Source: Fratercula arctica
Taxonomy: Eukaryota; Chordata; Aves; Charadriiformes; Alcidae
Length of the DNA: 64,000 nt
Reading direction: 5' to 3'
Assembly: GCA_947846985.1 (NCBI GenBank)
Contig: CANTUZ010000011.1
Location: 33,165,589-33,229,588, forward strand
The notes beneath the pieces are model-generated. The model made no database searches. It saw only the letters and a program-made list of their open reading frames with translations, and had not been told where the DNA came from. Positions 46,201-55,080 of the stretch are shown here, piece by piece. Position numbers and translations under genes: made by a program. How positions within the stretch are numbered: the first letter of the stretch is position 1; each line of letters opens with the position of its first letter.

Positions 46201-46504
46201 TCCCTCACACCACCCTCCCCCGGCACCACACCGGCTGCCCAGGCCCCGCACAGCCCCAGCTCCCGCCGGGATGAGCCGCAGGCCGCGGGGCCGGGCCGGG
46301 GCGCGGGCGGTGCGGGGGGGAACGGGGCCCAGCCCCGGCCCGGTCCCGCGTAGCCCGGACTCCCTCCCGTTCCCTCACCTCCCCCCAGCCTGCCCCGCTC
46401 ACCGTGTGGGAGTGCAGGCTCTGGCTCGCCTCGATCTGCGCTGTCAGCGGCACCGTGTCGTCCAGCAGCACCTTACCGGCCGGCGGCTTCTCCATGAACG
46501 CCAT
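10062..46504 (-). CDS. PXK: PX domain-containing serine/threonine kinase-like protein (18 coding exons)
   Basis: PXK (MONaKA) binds phosphoinositides on endosomes, acts in receptor trafficking and modulates Na,K-ATPase. Coding exons in order: 46504-46403, 35923-35873, 35204-35157, 30509-30323, 28365-28288, 28122-28049, 27158-27084, 25843-25739, 25583-25482, 24815-24654, 23309-23192, 22752-22674, 20462-20414, 19650-19573, 19173-19087, 18465-18396, 17424-17362, 10267-10062. The total of 1734 nt encodes 577 aa (human 578). Residues about 16-125 are the PX domain, with RRYSDF at 54-59 and the PLPPKK loop at 74-79. A degenerate kinase fold spans about 140-460. A basic linker (ILARKKSKRS), a Ser/Pro segment, a polyproline run and a WH2 motif (about 548-565) follow. 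All junctions are GT-AG and in phase. The start is the first ATG in the CpG island and gives the conserved MAFMEKPPAGK terminus. Introns not described elsewhere in this list show no other gene. Confidence 0.96.
10268..17361. other. Long last intron of PXK (7.1 kb)
   Basis: The intron joins codons in phase (a Gly codon is split across it), so no coding exon is required inside. It contains a CR1 element near its 5' end (16555-16917). The remainder is unique AT-rich DNA. Open frames such as 10845-11276 (+) and 12473-12709 (+) match nothing I recognise and lack splice or family support. Confidence 0.7.
16555..16917 (-). mobile_element. CR1 LINE fragment, 5'-truncated
   Basis: Read on the - strand, the copy ends in two tandem ATTCTATGA units, the hallmark 3' terminus of avian CR1, preceded by the conserved CR1 3' region. 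It is severely 5'-truncated, leaving about 360 bp. The flanks share AAATTC (16552-16557 and 16918-16923), which could be a short target duplication or chance. It lies in the last PXK intron in the sense orientation. The open frame at 16593-17099 on the - strand is mostly this element and is not a gene. Confidence 0.9.
17422..17427 (-). other. PXK: Tandem NAGNAG splice acceptor of PXK exon 17
   Basis: On the - strand the intron ends ...TTTTATTTAGCAG followed by GCTCTGG. Both TAG and CAG can act as acceptor. Using TAG keeps CAG in the exon and gives NNSAGSGASS; using CAG removes one Ala codon and gives NNSGSGASS. Reading frame is kept either way (577 or 576 aa). My recollection of human PXK matches the longer form. 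Confidence 0.7.
24654..24815 (-). other. PXK: PXK exon 10 carrying the degenerate catalytic loop
   Basis: This exon encodes residues 275-328. The segment aligned to the kinase catalytic loop reads YGHLHSAN (286-293). The catalytic Asp of HRD is His288 and the following Lys is His290, while Asn293 is kept. The DFG position reads DLE (305-307), so the metal-binding Asp remains but Phe and Gly are lost. With no glycine-rich loop in the preceding exons, this is a pseudokinase signature shared with mammalian PXK. Confidence 0.9.
27790..27850 (+). repeat. Possible ancient MIR-like SINE remnant
   Basis: The stretch around ACTGAAGAAACAGAGGTGCA resembles the conserved core of MIR-type CORE-SINEs (a GAGGAAACTGAGGC-like motif) but is diverged and short. 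It lies in PXK intron 6. This is a similarity judged by eye only. Confidence 0.28.
30323..30509 (-). other. PXK: PXK exon 4, second half of the PX domain
   Basis: This exon encodes residues 68-129 and begins with the PLPPKK loop, which in PX domains lies next to the phosphoinositide pocket. It continues through the helices REFIAERQKGLQ and HHILSNCELVKKFL. The first half of the PX domain, including RRYSDF, is on the 51-nt and 48-nt exons at 35873-35923 and 35157-35204. The residues at the exon start (ISTLSLP) differ from the mammalian form I recall (ISGLSLP or IAGLSLP). Confidence 0.9.
32898..32925 (+). other. G-quadruplex-type motif in PXK intron 3
   Basis: Four guanine runs (4, 6, 3 and 5 G) are separated by loops of 7, 2 and 1 nt, which satisfies the usual G3+N1-7 pattern. 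It is on the strand opposite to PXK transcription, so it would form in DNA rather than in the pre-mRNA. It is embedded in a G/T-rich stretch from about 32880 to 32960. Confidence 0.5.
44993..45124 (+). mobile_element. CR1 LINE 3' fragment
   Basis: About 130 bp match the CR1 3' end on the + strand, including GGCCAGGCTGGATGGGGCT and GGTCCCTTCCAACCCGAACC. The terminal ATTCTATGA repeats are decayed. It is strongly 5'-truncated and antisense to PXK, within intron 1. Confidence 0.85.
45481..45518 (+). repeat. 16-nt tandem repeat (about 2.4 copies)
   Basis: The unit CTGCTGTATGTACCTG occurs at 45481 and 45497 with a partial third copy at 45513. It lies in PXK intron 1, about 900 bp from the exon 1 donor. 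No function is evident. Confidence 0.8.
45593..45609 (+). repeat. (TC)n microsatellite
   Basis: An uninterrupted run of about eight TC units in PXK intron 1, close to the CpG island. Confidence 0.85.
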
Positions 46505-46960
46505 AGCGGGGCGGGGAGCGGGCAGCCCCGGGTGCCGCCGCCAACCTGCTTCCCCGTGGGGAAGGCGGCGGGGAGAGGAGGCGGGAGGAGGGAGCGGGGC
46601 GGGGGGGGGGCGCCGCTGTCAACACGGCAGCGCCGCGACGCCGCCGCCGCCGGGCCTTAGCGCCGCCCGCCCGGCCCCACCGACCGCCAGGGGGCGCCGC
46701 GGGGCGGGGCGGGCTCGGCGCGGTCCGAACCCCGGGGTCGGTAACGGGGAAGGGGATGGAGTCGGGAGGGGGGAGGGTAACGGGGGAACGGACGGGGACA
46801 CACGGCCGCCCGGGGACACGGTCTCGGTAGGTCGACCCGCTGCCCGGTGCTCCGCGCCGCACCGGTGGCGCCAACGGCTGCGGTGGCTTCGAGGGGGGGT
46901 TGCGGGAGGGGGATTAAGCCCGGGAGAGCTCTGGTCCTCCCAGAGAGAGAAGGAAACTGA
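45780..46960 (-). promoter_or_regulatory. CpG island and promoter of PXK
   Basis: Dense CpG and high GC content surround PXK exon 1 (46403-46504), with no TATA box seen close to the start codon. The richest part, about 46500-46900, lies upstream of the PXK ATG on the - strand and should contain the transcription start and 5' UTR. Open frames in this island on both strands come from base composition. Confidence 0.75.
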
Positions 46961-49057
46961 AAAGGGGCTGGTGCACTTGCTGCTCTTTACCTTTTGGGGT
47001 GTTTTGGTGGGGGTTTTTTGTAGTTAAACGACCACAAAAAAAAAAAAAAAAAATAGCATCCAGTATCTTCTACTCAATTTGTAGATTCTTTCTTTTAAAA
47101 GCCACCGATTTAAAGTTGTTAAATTGAGTTCCACACCATAGCTTTCATTGTAGCAGCGCTGAAAACTCTTTCAATACTACTTAGCACTCGGGAACCTACT
47201 GCCTTCTGAACACTTGTCTGCATTTCCTTTTGTCTTTTTACACCGTATTCAGGAATTAACCTCACTGAGGATGTCGTAAGACTGCGGAGCTTGAGTTTGT
47301 CGAACGCGTCAGTTATCGTAACTAGCCTCGTCCCTCCATCTTGCAGCTCCACACCGACAGGAAAAGGGGCTGCACGCTGTGGTTAAGCAGCTAAATCTCA
47401 GGCTGGCACAGCAATCCTTCCACACTACTCCTCCTCATCACCCAGCAGGTCAGGTACAGGTCTGATTGCTTTTGTTAATAGGCATTAATGGGACAACTTC
47501 CCATCTAGAGGCAGGTGAACAAGGAAGGAGGGAAGGCACAGGCCTGCTTTGAAAAAGAGTTTTGTATGGCAGAAGCCAGTGATCAGGCAGTGATGTGACC
47601 CAGGGCAGAATGAAACTGTAAGTGAAGAATTCAGACAGACTGGAGATAAGGAAAGCTCTCGCTAAGTACTTGTGAACAGGCCAAACCTGGTGCTTTGAAA
47701 ATAGAGAGCATATTGAAGCCAAACAGCTCAAACCTTACCCCTCCCTCTGATCCAGCCTGATGGAACACTTGGGGTTTGTTGTGTCGGTGCAGTTGCATTT
47801 AAGAACCAGATGTCACACCGGGACAGTGTTAACTGTTTTACCAGTAGCTTTCATCACAGTTTGAAGACAAACTCTCTTCTCACAGCAAACAACTTTTCAG
47901 GTGACTTGCAGCCAAGAAAAGTTACAGGTGCACTTCTGCTGCAGAGAAGATGGGGGGTAATGGATGTTTTGCCAGAAAATGATAGGAACCACCAACTGAA
48001 GACATCCTGTACTTTTACTCCCAATGGTCCCCATCATTCATGAAAAAAAGTTTCTTAGTGTATAATAATCTTATGTTGGTACTAAAATAATTTAACCCAG
48101 GTGATTTCCTAATGAATTTACCAAACACCTACTTTACCAGCAACCAAGGTACTTCCAGTGGGCAAAGAGGAATACATGTTCATGCAGACAAATAAGCTGA
48201 GAGAAGCCATTTAGGTTGTACTCCACAAAACTGCCCCTGTTTGTCCTGCCCCCAGGAGCATAAGGGGGCAATAAGTACGAGCAGTGCCAACTGGGCTTTT
48301 TAAAAGCCTCCTTCACTCTGCTTCTGGGAAGCAACTTTCAGAGGCATCTGTCATTAAGGGTAAATTTTTGTTTGCTTATAATCAGGTTTTGTAAAGTATC
48401 TCAAGAATTTGAAGGTATTATTGTGAGAGCCACATTGCCAGCTGTACCAGGCAGAGTATGTTGTTTATGTGAAGGCTGACTACTACTAATTTGCAGAGCT
48501 AAGGAAGGCTAAGGAATATTGCAAAAGAGCCCACTGCACCAACCATGGCAGCTAGAGCTGCCATGGAGATGACAACCGATATTGCAGTACATGGGTGTCA
48601 ATACTTCCCCTTCTGTTCTCTCGTTAAACACACAGCATCATCCCTTCCCATCGGTGCTTGTTAGCAATAGAACAACTTTGTAAAGAGAGAACAAGTTTGA
48701 ACTGAACATAGGTAGCGCAGACTGCGATTTTGCTGAAAAGAACAGCCTCATCATAAGCCCCGACACTGCAGACTTCCAACTACAGCAGAGCAACAGCTCG
48801 TCTAAACGTGCCACTTCTGTCACAGCAAGTGCCTAGTTCCATTGGTTTCACCTTGGCAGTACGCAGGCAAAAATGAAAAGCTCTAAGTTTCTTAACACAG
48901 CTGCTATGTGGATTGAGTTTGCGCACTGTCTTTGAAACATTTTGAAGGTTTTTTTGTTGCAAGTTTACTAGATTAAGTGATGTCACATAAAAGGACAGAG
49001 TCAAAACCACGTGTCCATTTCTGACCTTTATAGCAAAACAGCAGAGGATCAACAGCT
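46505..49057. other. Interval between PXK exon 1 and HTD2
   Basis: It contains the PXK promoter side of the CpG island, a 23-nt A run at about 47036-47053, and then unique DNA that should include the shared RPP14/HTD2 3' UTR. I found no canonical AATAAA on the - strand between the HTD2 stop and the PXK island. A TATAAA variant lies at 49027-49032 and an AGTAAA variant near 48963. One 77-codon open frame at 47119-47352 (-) is unassigned. Confidence 0.6.
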
Positions 49058-49564
49058 CTAACTGTCCGACACCATGACTTTCACCAGCCCTTCCATAACA
49101 GTCTTTCCACTTTCTTTGACTTTACACGACACTGAAATGTGCGCAATAGAACCCTTTAGTCTTTTAACTTCCGCTGCAGCTGTGACTTCTTCTCCAGTAT
49201 ACAAAGGAGCTGGAAATCGGATCTCCTGAGAAAGAAATACACAACCTTGACCAGGCATTTTAGTACCCAGAACTGCAGAAATAAGTCCATTGATCAAAAC
49301 TCCGTGCACAATAGTTCTCCCAAACCTAGATTTCTTTGCAAAATCTTCATTTAAATGCAAAGGATTTGTGTCACCTGTTAAATCAGAAAAAGTAATAACA
49401 TCATTCTGCGTGAAAGCTTTGGTAAGTTCAGCTTTGTCTCCAACTTTTACGTGTAAACTCTGAAGTACAGCACGTCCGAGCAGTGAGTTGATAACTGTTA
49501 GCTTTGTCAAGGTTCTTTGTCGGAAATCCCCTCCAGAAATTCCATACCTGAAGGGCTGCAACAT
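49058..49564 (-). CDS. HTD2: Hydroxyacyl-thioester dehydratase type 2, mitochondrial (second cistron of the RPP14 mRNA)
   Basis: HTD2 removes water from 3-hydroxyacyl-ACP in mitochondrial type II fatty-acid synthesis, which supplies the octanoyl precursor of lipoate. The single-exon ORF is 168 aa, the same length as human HTD2, and stops at TAG 49058-49060. It is a MaoC-like hotdog protein. Residues 59-70 ([12 protein letters not shown]) form the hydratase-2 motif with the Asp65/His70 catalytic pair, followed by [16 protein letters not shown]. Residues 1-35 are basic with few acidic residues and fit a mitochondrial targeting peptide. The ATG at 49562-49564 is chosen because it gives the family length; the open frame extends three codons further upstream without another ATG. 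It starts 43 nt after the RPP14 stop in the same exon, with no sign of its own promoter, so it is probably translated from the RPP14 transcript. Confidence 0.95.
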   Translation of the reverse strand: MLQPFRYGISGGDFRQRTLTKLTVINSLLGRAVLQSLHVKVGDKAELTKAFTQNDVITFSDLTGDTNPLHLNEDFAKKSRFGRTIVHGVLINGLISAVLGTKMPGQGCVFLSQEIRFPAPLYTGEEVTAAAEVKRLKGSIAHISVSCKVKESGKTVMEGLVKVMVSDS

Positions 49565-49607
49565 CTCAAGCAACTTCTGCTTTGTACAACCAAACCAACA
49601 ACCGCAC

Positions 49608-52012
49608 TCAGTCCAAGACTAGTTCTCTGCTGTTCCCAGATAACGCAAGAAGAAATGGAGATGTCTAGTTTGTGGCGGGAAACAAAAACAAAACAAGAAA
49701 CAAACTAAAGCATTTAAAAAAAGACAACAAAACCACATCAAACGCACTCAAAGTTGAAAATACTTCAATTTCCCTTTTACAGAAAAAATTAAAAACTTAG
49801 AGCTATGCCTGAGCAGATTTTCGTTTAGCCATTGCTTCAGAGACAGAATTCTTGGAACTCATTTTATTAAGCAGCGCCTTCAGGAAGAAAATGAGCTCTG
49901 GAAGTGCACGTTTATGCATGCATTTTTAAGTGAGGTCAGTTGACAGTGATTACAGGAAAGGGAAGAAATGGGGCAGGGGAAATAGAAGATTGGACCAAGG
50001 TGTGGGCTAAGAACAAAACTTTCCAGAAATTATTTTCTTGCAGGTGTATTTAAGGAGAGCAGGACTTCTCATTGGAATGGAACCATAAAGTAATGGGACA
50101 GCCACTATTGTCACATTTTACAACATTCATTATAAGATGGGAATTACTTAAATGCAGGCCTACACACCTGCACTGAAAAGCATTTCACTCCCAAACCAAG
50201 GTGTTTATTACATCTAGGCCATCTTTCTCTGAAGAGGCAGCGTGCTCAGCTAGCCAGACCACCTTACAGTGAGAACTGACATGTGGGGGAAGCCATCCAG
50301 TCCCCGAAGAGCTTTACCTGCAGCACTCGAAAGGCACACCTTCTGTTCTGGTAGAAGCCCAGCAACGTTAGAGCACTCCACAGCTTGACAAGGCCACTAA
50401 GTAAAAAGAAAAATAAAATTTATTAATAAAATTTGTTTTTCTCAGTTTTCCTGCAGCATAAATATCTTAAATCAACACACGTTATAAAGATTAATGAAAC
50501 CTTAACTGAGTTTAACTGCAGGTAATTTCACCAGTGAGTTCTGGTAGCAACACTGTGCCCTGGAGCGCTATTGCAATCACTGCAGTCTCTTGTCCTTGAT
50601 ACCCAGAGATACATACTGTAACCTTTTCAAGTTCACTTTACTAGCCTTGTTCTTTCTGTGCCTTTAACCTCCTTCTTCCCCTAAATCACCTGCAGTTGTC
50701 TTCACCATTTAAATCTAGTAGCCATTCTCAACTTTACTATAGAAAGGGACTTAAAGCCACATATTCCAATGGTTCTGCCAGACCATTCTGTTTTAAAAGA
50801 GGAGTAACATACTGATGCATGTAGGTTACCAAATCTTAGTGAATTTTTATTTTCTTTATACTCTATGCAGACATCTGCAAGTTAGGCTTAGTTCTTCAAA
50901 GACTATTCTTTGGTTAAGAGTTCTATTTTCTTACTAAAAGTATTTTCATGGCAGTGTCTGAAGTACGTACCTACCACACCTTACCTGCTAATAACTCTTA
51001 ATATGGCAGACAGAGTTTTTTCCTCGTATGTTAAGACATCAACAGGCAAAGCTGCTCCAACCTATGAAAAAATATGTTATTAAATAAGTACCGCCTTATG
51101 CTCTTGTAATAGTTTATAAGCAAGGGGATTCACTGCCAGCATGTGACGTGACTAAAAGCATTATAGTTACGCTCAAGTTCCACACGAGTGTTTTGGCTAC
51201 ACCACCACTAGATTTCACACAGCACCCTGCCTCTCGGAGCTCTTCAGACAGAAGCCACTTCTAGTTCCACACTACAGCTGGGGAAACAGAGGCCCAGGGA
51301 GGATGCAACTTGCCCGAAGTCACCCAGCAATACCGTGAACAGAGCAAGAACAGCCCTGTGGGCTTCCCCAGCCGAGAGGCTGTTCCCTTCCCACAGTTCT
51401 GCTTTTAAAGCCTCACCGCAGCACCACCATCCGTACCCCCAATTCCCGGGGCCAGGTACGCTACAGCCACTTCGCTGTGGCCGCTAAGACGAAACGTACA
51501 ACCCCCCCAGCCCCGTTACAGCGCGGGGGAACGGAGAGCAGAACCGCAGAGGCTGCTCCCGCCCCGCAGGCCCCAGGCTCCCGCCCGCCCCTTCAAAACC
51601 TACTGCGGGAGGCAGGGGCGGCCCGCCGGCTCCCGCACGGCTCTCCCCGACCCAGCCCCAAGCCGCCGGCCGAGGGAAGACGGCCTGGCTCCGACCCCGG
51701 CCGTCCTCTCCACGCAGCTCCCTCAGCGCCCGGCCCCGGCCCACCTCTCCGTGCAGCTCCCTCAGCGCCGACACCACCAGCTGCTTGAACTGCGCGACGC
51801 TCGGCCGGGTCCCGCCGTCCGGCAGCTCCCTGCGGGGGGAAGCAGAGGACGGGCTGGGAGGGGGCTCCCGGCGGCGGGGGGGTCTCTCACACACAGACAC
51901 AGACACACACACACACGCTCACTCACAGGCGGACCCTCAGGTAATGGTGCTCCGCGCCGCTCCGCACCACCCGCCGCTCATAGGTGGCGGCCGGCACCTG
52001 CGGGGTCTCCAT
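49608..52012 (-). CDS. RPP14: Ribonuclease P protein subunit p14 (5 coding exons)
   Basis: RPP14 is a subunit of nuclear RNase P (tRNA 5' processing) and belongs to the Pop5/Rpp14 family. Coding exons in order: 52012-51927, 51829-51745, 51061-50985, 50396-50318, 49664-49608. The 384 nt encode 127 aa (human 124). Recognisable segments are AATYERRV near the start, [45 protein letters not shown] and the C-terminus [17 protein letters not shown], nearly the human end. All introns are GT-AG and in phase; intron 1 is only 97 nt. The ATG (52010-52012) lies in a CpG island. The last exon continues without interruption into the HTD2 ORF, as in human, where both proteins come from one mRNA. Confidence 0.95.
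51267..51345 (+). repeat. MIR-type CORE-SINE remnant in RPP14 intron 2
   Basis: The motifs ACAGCTGGGGAAACAGAGGC and ACTTGCCCGAAGTCACCCAGC occur in the order and spacing of the MIR SINE core. It is unusually well preserved for such an old element. Identified by eye; a RepeatMasker run would settle it. Confidence 0.6.
51705..51770 (-). repeat. 39-nt tandem duplication over the RPP14 exon 2 donor
   Basis: Two near-identical copies of a 26-nt block start at 51705 and 51744. On the - strand the upstream copy encodes ALRELHGE and is followed by the real GTGGG donor. The intronic copy would encode ALRELRGE but is followed by GA, so it has no GT donor. The 39-nt spacing is 13 codons. Confidence 0.75.
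51888..51916 (-). repeat. TG-rich microsatellite in RPP14 intron 1
   Basis: An interrupted (CA)n on + is read as (TG)n in the RPP14 transcript, beginning about 10 nt after the exon 1 donor. It occupies roughly a third of the 97-nt intron. UG repeats are bound by CELF and TDP-43 type splicing factors, so it could influence splicing of this intron. Confidence 0.8.
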
Positions 52013-52283
52013 GCTCCCTACAGGCCGCGCAACGGCTCCCTCCTACGGCGGCCCCGCAGGCCCAGCTCGCCGCGCCCCGCCTCCACCTCGCCATGGTGAC
52101 CGGGCGGCGCCAAAGCAGCCTCAGGCCGGGACCGAGGCCTCTCCGATAGGCCCGGGCGGCTGCTGGGGAAGGGCCCCGCCGCTGCGGCCGGGGCCGAGGG
52201 GAGGCCCCGGGGGAGCCGCCGTGCCCGGGCAGAGCAGCGTGCCGAGGGCCGGAACCGGCCGTGCGGGGAACGGAGCGCGGCCT

Positions 52284-52291
52284 CTTCCGGG
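52284..52291 (-). promoter_or_regulatory. ETS/GABP-type site upstream of RPP14
   Basis: CCCGGAAG on the - strand, about 270 bp upstream of the RPP14 start codon inside the CpG island. It is similar in kind to the site before PDHB. Confidence 0.45.
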
Positions 52292-53189
52292 ATGGAGGGA
52301 GCCCTCGGGTCTGCAATGAGTCCCGGGGAAGCTGCGGGAACAGATGGTGCTTCCGAGCACCACATGCGAGCTTTTCGCAATAAACATGCTGCTGGAGAGG
52401 GGCTGGCAGAGGTGCTCCTTCACTTCCCCATTAAACAAATTGTGTTGGTCCCGATGGATTCCCGGTGGAACGTCTTATCTGGCACCGTAGCACTGTGGGC
52501 CCCACGTTATCCCAGCCTCCGGTTTGCAGGACGCACGACTGGAACAGGCTGGAAGCGCACACAGAAGGAGGTTGGCAGCGTGTCCCGGCATCTCGCTGGT
52601 CACACCCGGTTGAGGAGGTGACGTTAGTGCCAGCACGAACCCTTGCAGCTGATGCGAAGATTGGTGTGAAATATGTCCTTCAGAGAGAAACAGCAGAAAG
52701 GACAGAAGTATCCTGGCTCTGCCAAAATGATGAAACATCATTCTCAGCAAAAGGACTTTACAGAATCTTACTTCTTTAAAAAAAAAAAAGAATTAATATT
52801 CATTCCAGTAGCCTAACACCCATCTGATGCACCTGAGCTAGGGCCCCACTCAGAGGACACCAGCTGCCTTTGCCATCAAGCAGCTCAGTCTGTGTAACTT
52901 GGGTGTTCAGAATGTTTTCTCTTGTTTGGATTCAGGGTTTTCGCTCCATCCCTGGGGGGAGCCCGGCCTCCTCTCCCAGATGCTTGGCAAGCTTTTGGCC
53001 CCAGCACACCGCCAGCCCGCTCATGTGCTGGGCTGTAAAGGGCACATCTCCCTCTCTTTTCCAGGCACCCAGCTGCTTTCATCTTCCTGCTGCTGACGTG
53101 GCACAAAGCCTGGAGACAGGGTGTTTGTCAGCTAAAGCCCTTGGTGATTTTAAAGAGGTATTCATAAGAAAACAGCGACATATCTCACA

Positions 53190-53700
53190 AAAGCAGCCCC
53201 GAGAGGTTATCTAATCCACCCCTGCCTCAGACAGATATTCTAAGCATTCAGCAGAGCTAATTTACAACTGTTCAGGGGGAAAGAAAAAAAAAAAAAAATT
53301 AACAAGGTAGTGCTGGAAGACTTCACGCTCCCCCCAGTGGTCTGTTCTAGCTGTCTTTCAGACAGATCTTTTCAAGGCTTAATCAACAGCTTCTGTGCTA
53401 GTTTATGCCCCATACTAATAGGCCTGTCCTAATCAATATGGCTCAATTCCTCCTTGTTTGAATATTCCCTGCCGACTTTCCCCCAGTCCCTCTTTCCCTT
53501 CTCTAAAATGTAACATTTTCTAGGTATTTGCTTATGATGATGCTGCCCTCAGACCCCACCAGGTGTCAATATGTTCCTCCAGTTAAAGTGCCCAAAGCTG
53601 AAGTACTGTATTCCCGCAGAGGCTTCCTCCTGTTGAGCACCACACTCCCTCTGAACTACTCTCCCAGACTGATTTTAAAGCTGTACATAAAATACTAAGT
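53190..53700 (-). mobile_element. Possible ancient CR1 remnant
   Basis: Scattered short matches in the order expected for a reverse-oriented CR1 were noticed, such as GAGGTTATCTAATCCACCCCTGCC near 53196 in spirit of the CR1 3' region and GTGCCCAAAGCTGAAGTACTG near 53588. The element, if real, is old and eroded and its limits are unclear. Confidence 0.3.
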
Positions 53701-54984
53701 GTTTAGAAACAAAACTTCAGCAAAAGCAAATATTGATTATCTGAACAGGCAATTTCACACATACCAAAGTAATTTTCTTTTCAAATTGTTAGTTTGGTTA
53801 AAAAAAAGGCAGCTCACCCCATAAAGCTTGCTGTCAGCGTAGGCCAGCAAGAGACCTTCAGGAAGATTGTGCTTCTCCTAGAACCAGTCAGCACAGTGCT
53901 CGAACAATAAATCAGTTCTACGATAATTTGGCAGAAAGGTCAGAGCAGCCAGTTTTATTGGGAGCAATGATATCTACAGAAACTGGTATTATTTTTAAGA
54001 TATTAGTAAAATTTTAATCACCAAAGAGCAAAAACGTGGTGGTCAGGTAACGTATAAATCTCTTTTGGTTATTGCCACAGGACGAGTGCTGTTCTCCGTA
54101 AGGCTCTGAGAACACAAGCAACAGTGACTCAGGCACTCCCAGTAAATCCAGGGAGCTGCTGGGAAGTCCGCTCCTGCCGAAAGCAGTGGGGGGGTTGTGT
54201 CAGCTGCAGTGAGTCAATAAAGAGCACACACAGGATTGTACAGGAAGGCTGGACACAACATGTCAGTTTTTTATTAACCAAAAGTGAAGCTGAACCCCAG
54301 AGTGGTTTAACTGGTTAAAACCATATGTTTATATGGCAGATATTTTTCTTTCATGTTCAACACTACAGTGCAAGAACCAAACTTCGCAGCTGTTCATCCT
54401 TTGAGAATCAAGTACTAAACGTAAAATGAATTCAAATAAGGGTCCCTCAATAAATCAATTAAAAAAAAAAAAAACACATTTAACTCAAAAGAACAGACCA
54501 ATTTTAGAAACTGTCTTATGAAATTCTCCCAAGTGAAAGACCTTTAAAAGCACCTGGAGCCTTGAGGTAGCAACTTTATGCAGAATTTAATTCCCCACCT
54601 GCCCCACAGAGCAGAGGAAAATTAGTAGCGCATTATTAGCTCCAGCCAGCTAAGCGGAGTTGAGCATTCTCCTATGAGGTTAGTGACTTTCTCTTGCATC
54701 TTGAAAGAGCAGTGTAGAGCTGCAGACCATCAGGAAGAAATCCACAAGGAAGGCCTCTTGAAATAAAATATATGGTTTGGAAAAAGTGAAAGTAATCAGC
54801 AATAACCATAACAACAAAAATTACCTGGAGTGAAAAAAAAAACCAAAACCAAAAGTGTTTGTATTTTGGCAAGACTAGTTTACAAATACATGTCAAGAAC
54901 AAGAGTCTGCTTTCAGCCAACAGAAAAGAAAGAATGGAAGTGACATTCAAAGGGGTTTCAGTTTTTTGCCCTCTGTGCAAAATT

Positions 54985-55080
54985 GCACTTTGTTTTTAAA
55001 GTTTTGTTTTAAAGTTTTAAGTTTTGCACTTTTGTTTCTAAAAAGAGAGCACTTTTGCCCTTTTTTGTTCTTTTACGTTG
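54985..55080 (+). repeat. T-rich low-complexity repeat
   Basis: AAAGTTTT recurs three times, followed by recurring GCACTTTTG-like units, in a T-rich stretch. It looks like local slippage and carries no sign of a gene. Confidence 0.6.

Larger units (their letters stand above)
35924..46402. other. PXK intron 1 (10.5 kb)
   Basis: This is the first and longest PXK intron, running from the CpG-island exon 1 to the first PX-domain exon. It holds one CR1 fragment (44993-45124), a short 16-nt tandem repeat (45481-45518), a TC microsatellite (45593-45609) and otherwise unique AT-rich DNA. No coding exon is needed for phase and none was recognised. The 111-codon open frame at 39520-39855 (-) is hydrophobic and unassigned. 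Confidence 0.7.
51440..52330 (-). promoter_or_regulatory. CpG island and promoter of RPP14/HTD2
   Basis: GC-rich, CpG-dense DNA covers RPP14 exons 1 and 2 and about 320 bp upstream of the start codon. An ETS/GABP-type CCCGGAAG on the - strand lies at 52284-52291. There is no TATA box. Because HTD2 has no promoter of its own that I can see, this island should drive both proteins. Confidence 0.75.

Noticed and set aside
45817..47027. Proline- and arginine-rich frames on both strands around PXK exon 1
   Set aside because: They are CpG-island artefacts; only the 34-codon exon 46403-46504 is supported by homology and by the donor site.
52292..52779. + strand frames at the edge of the RPP14 CpG island, considered as a divergent gene
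   Set aside because: No recognisable domain, no good splice sites linking them, and composition typical of CpG-island edges. A non-coding divergent RNA remains possible but is unsupported.
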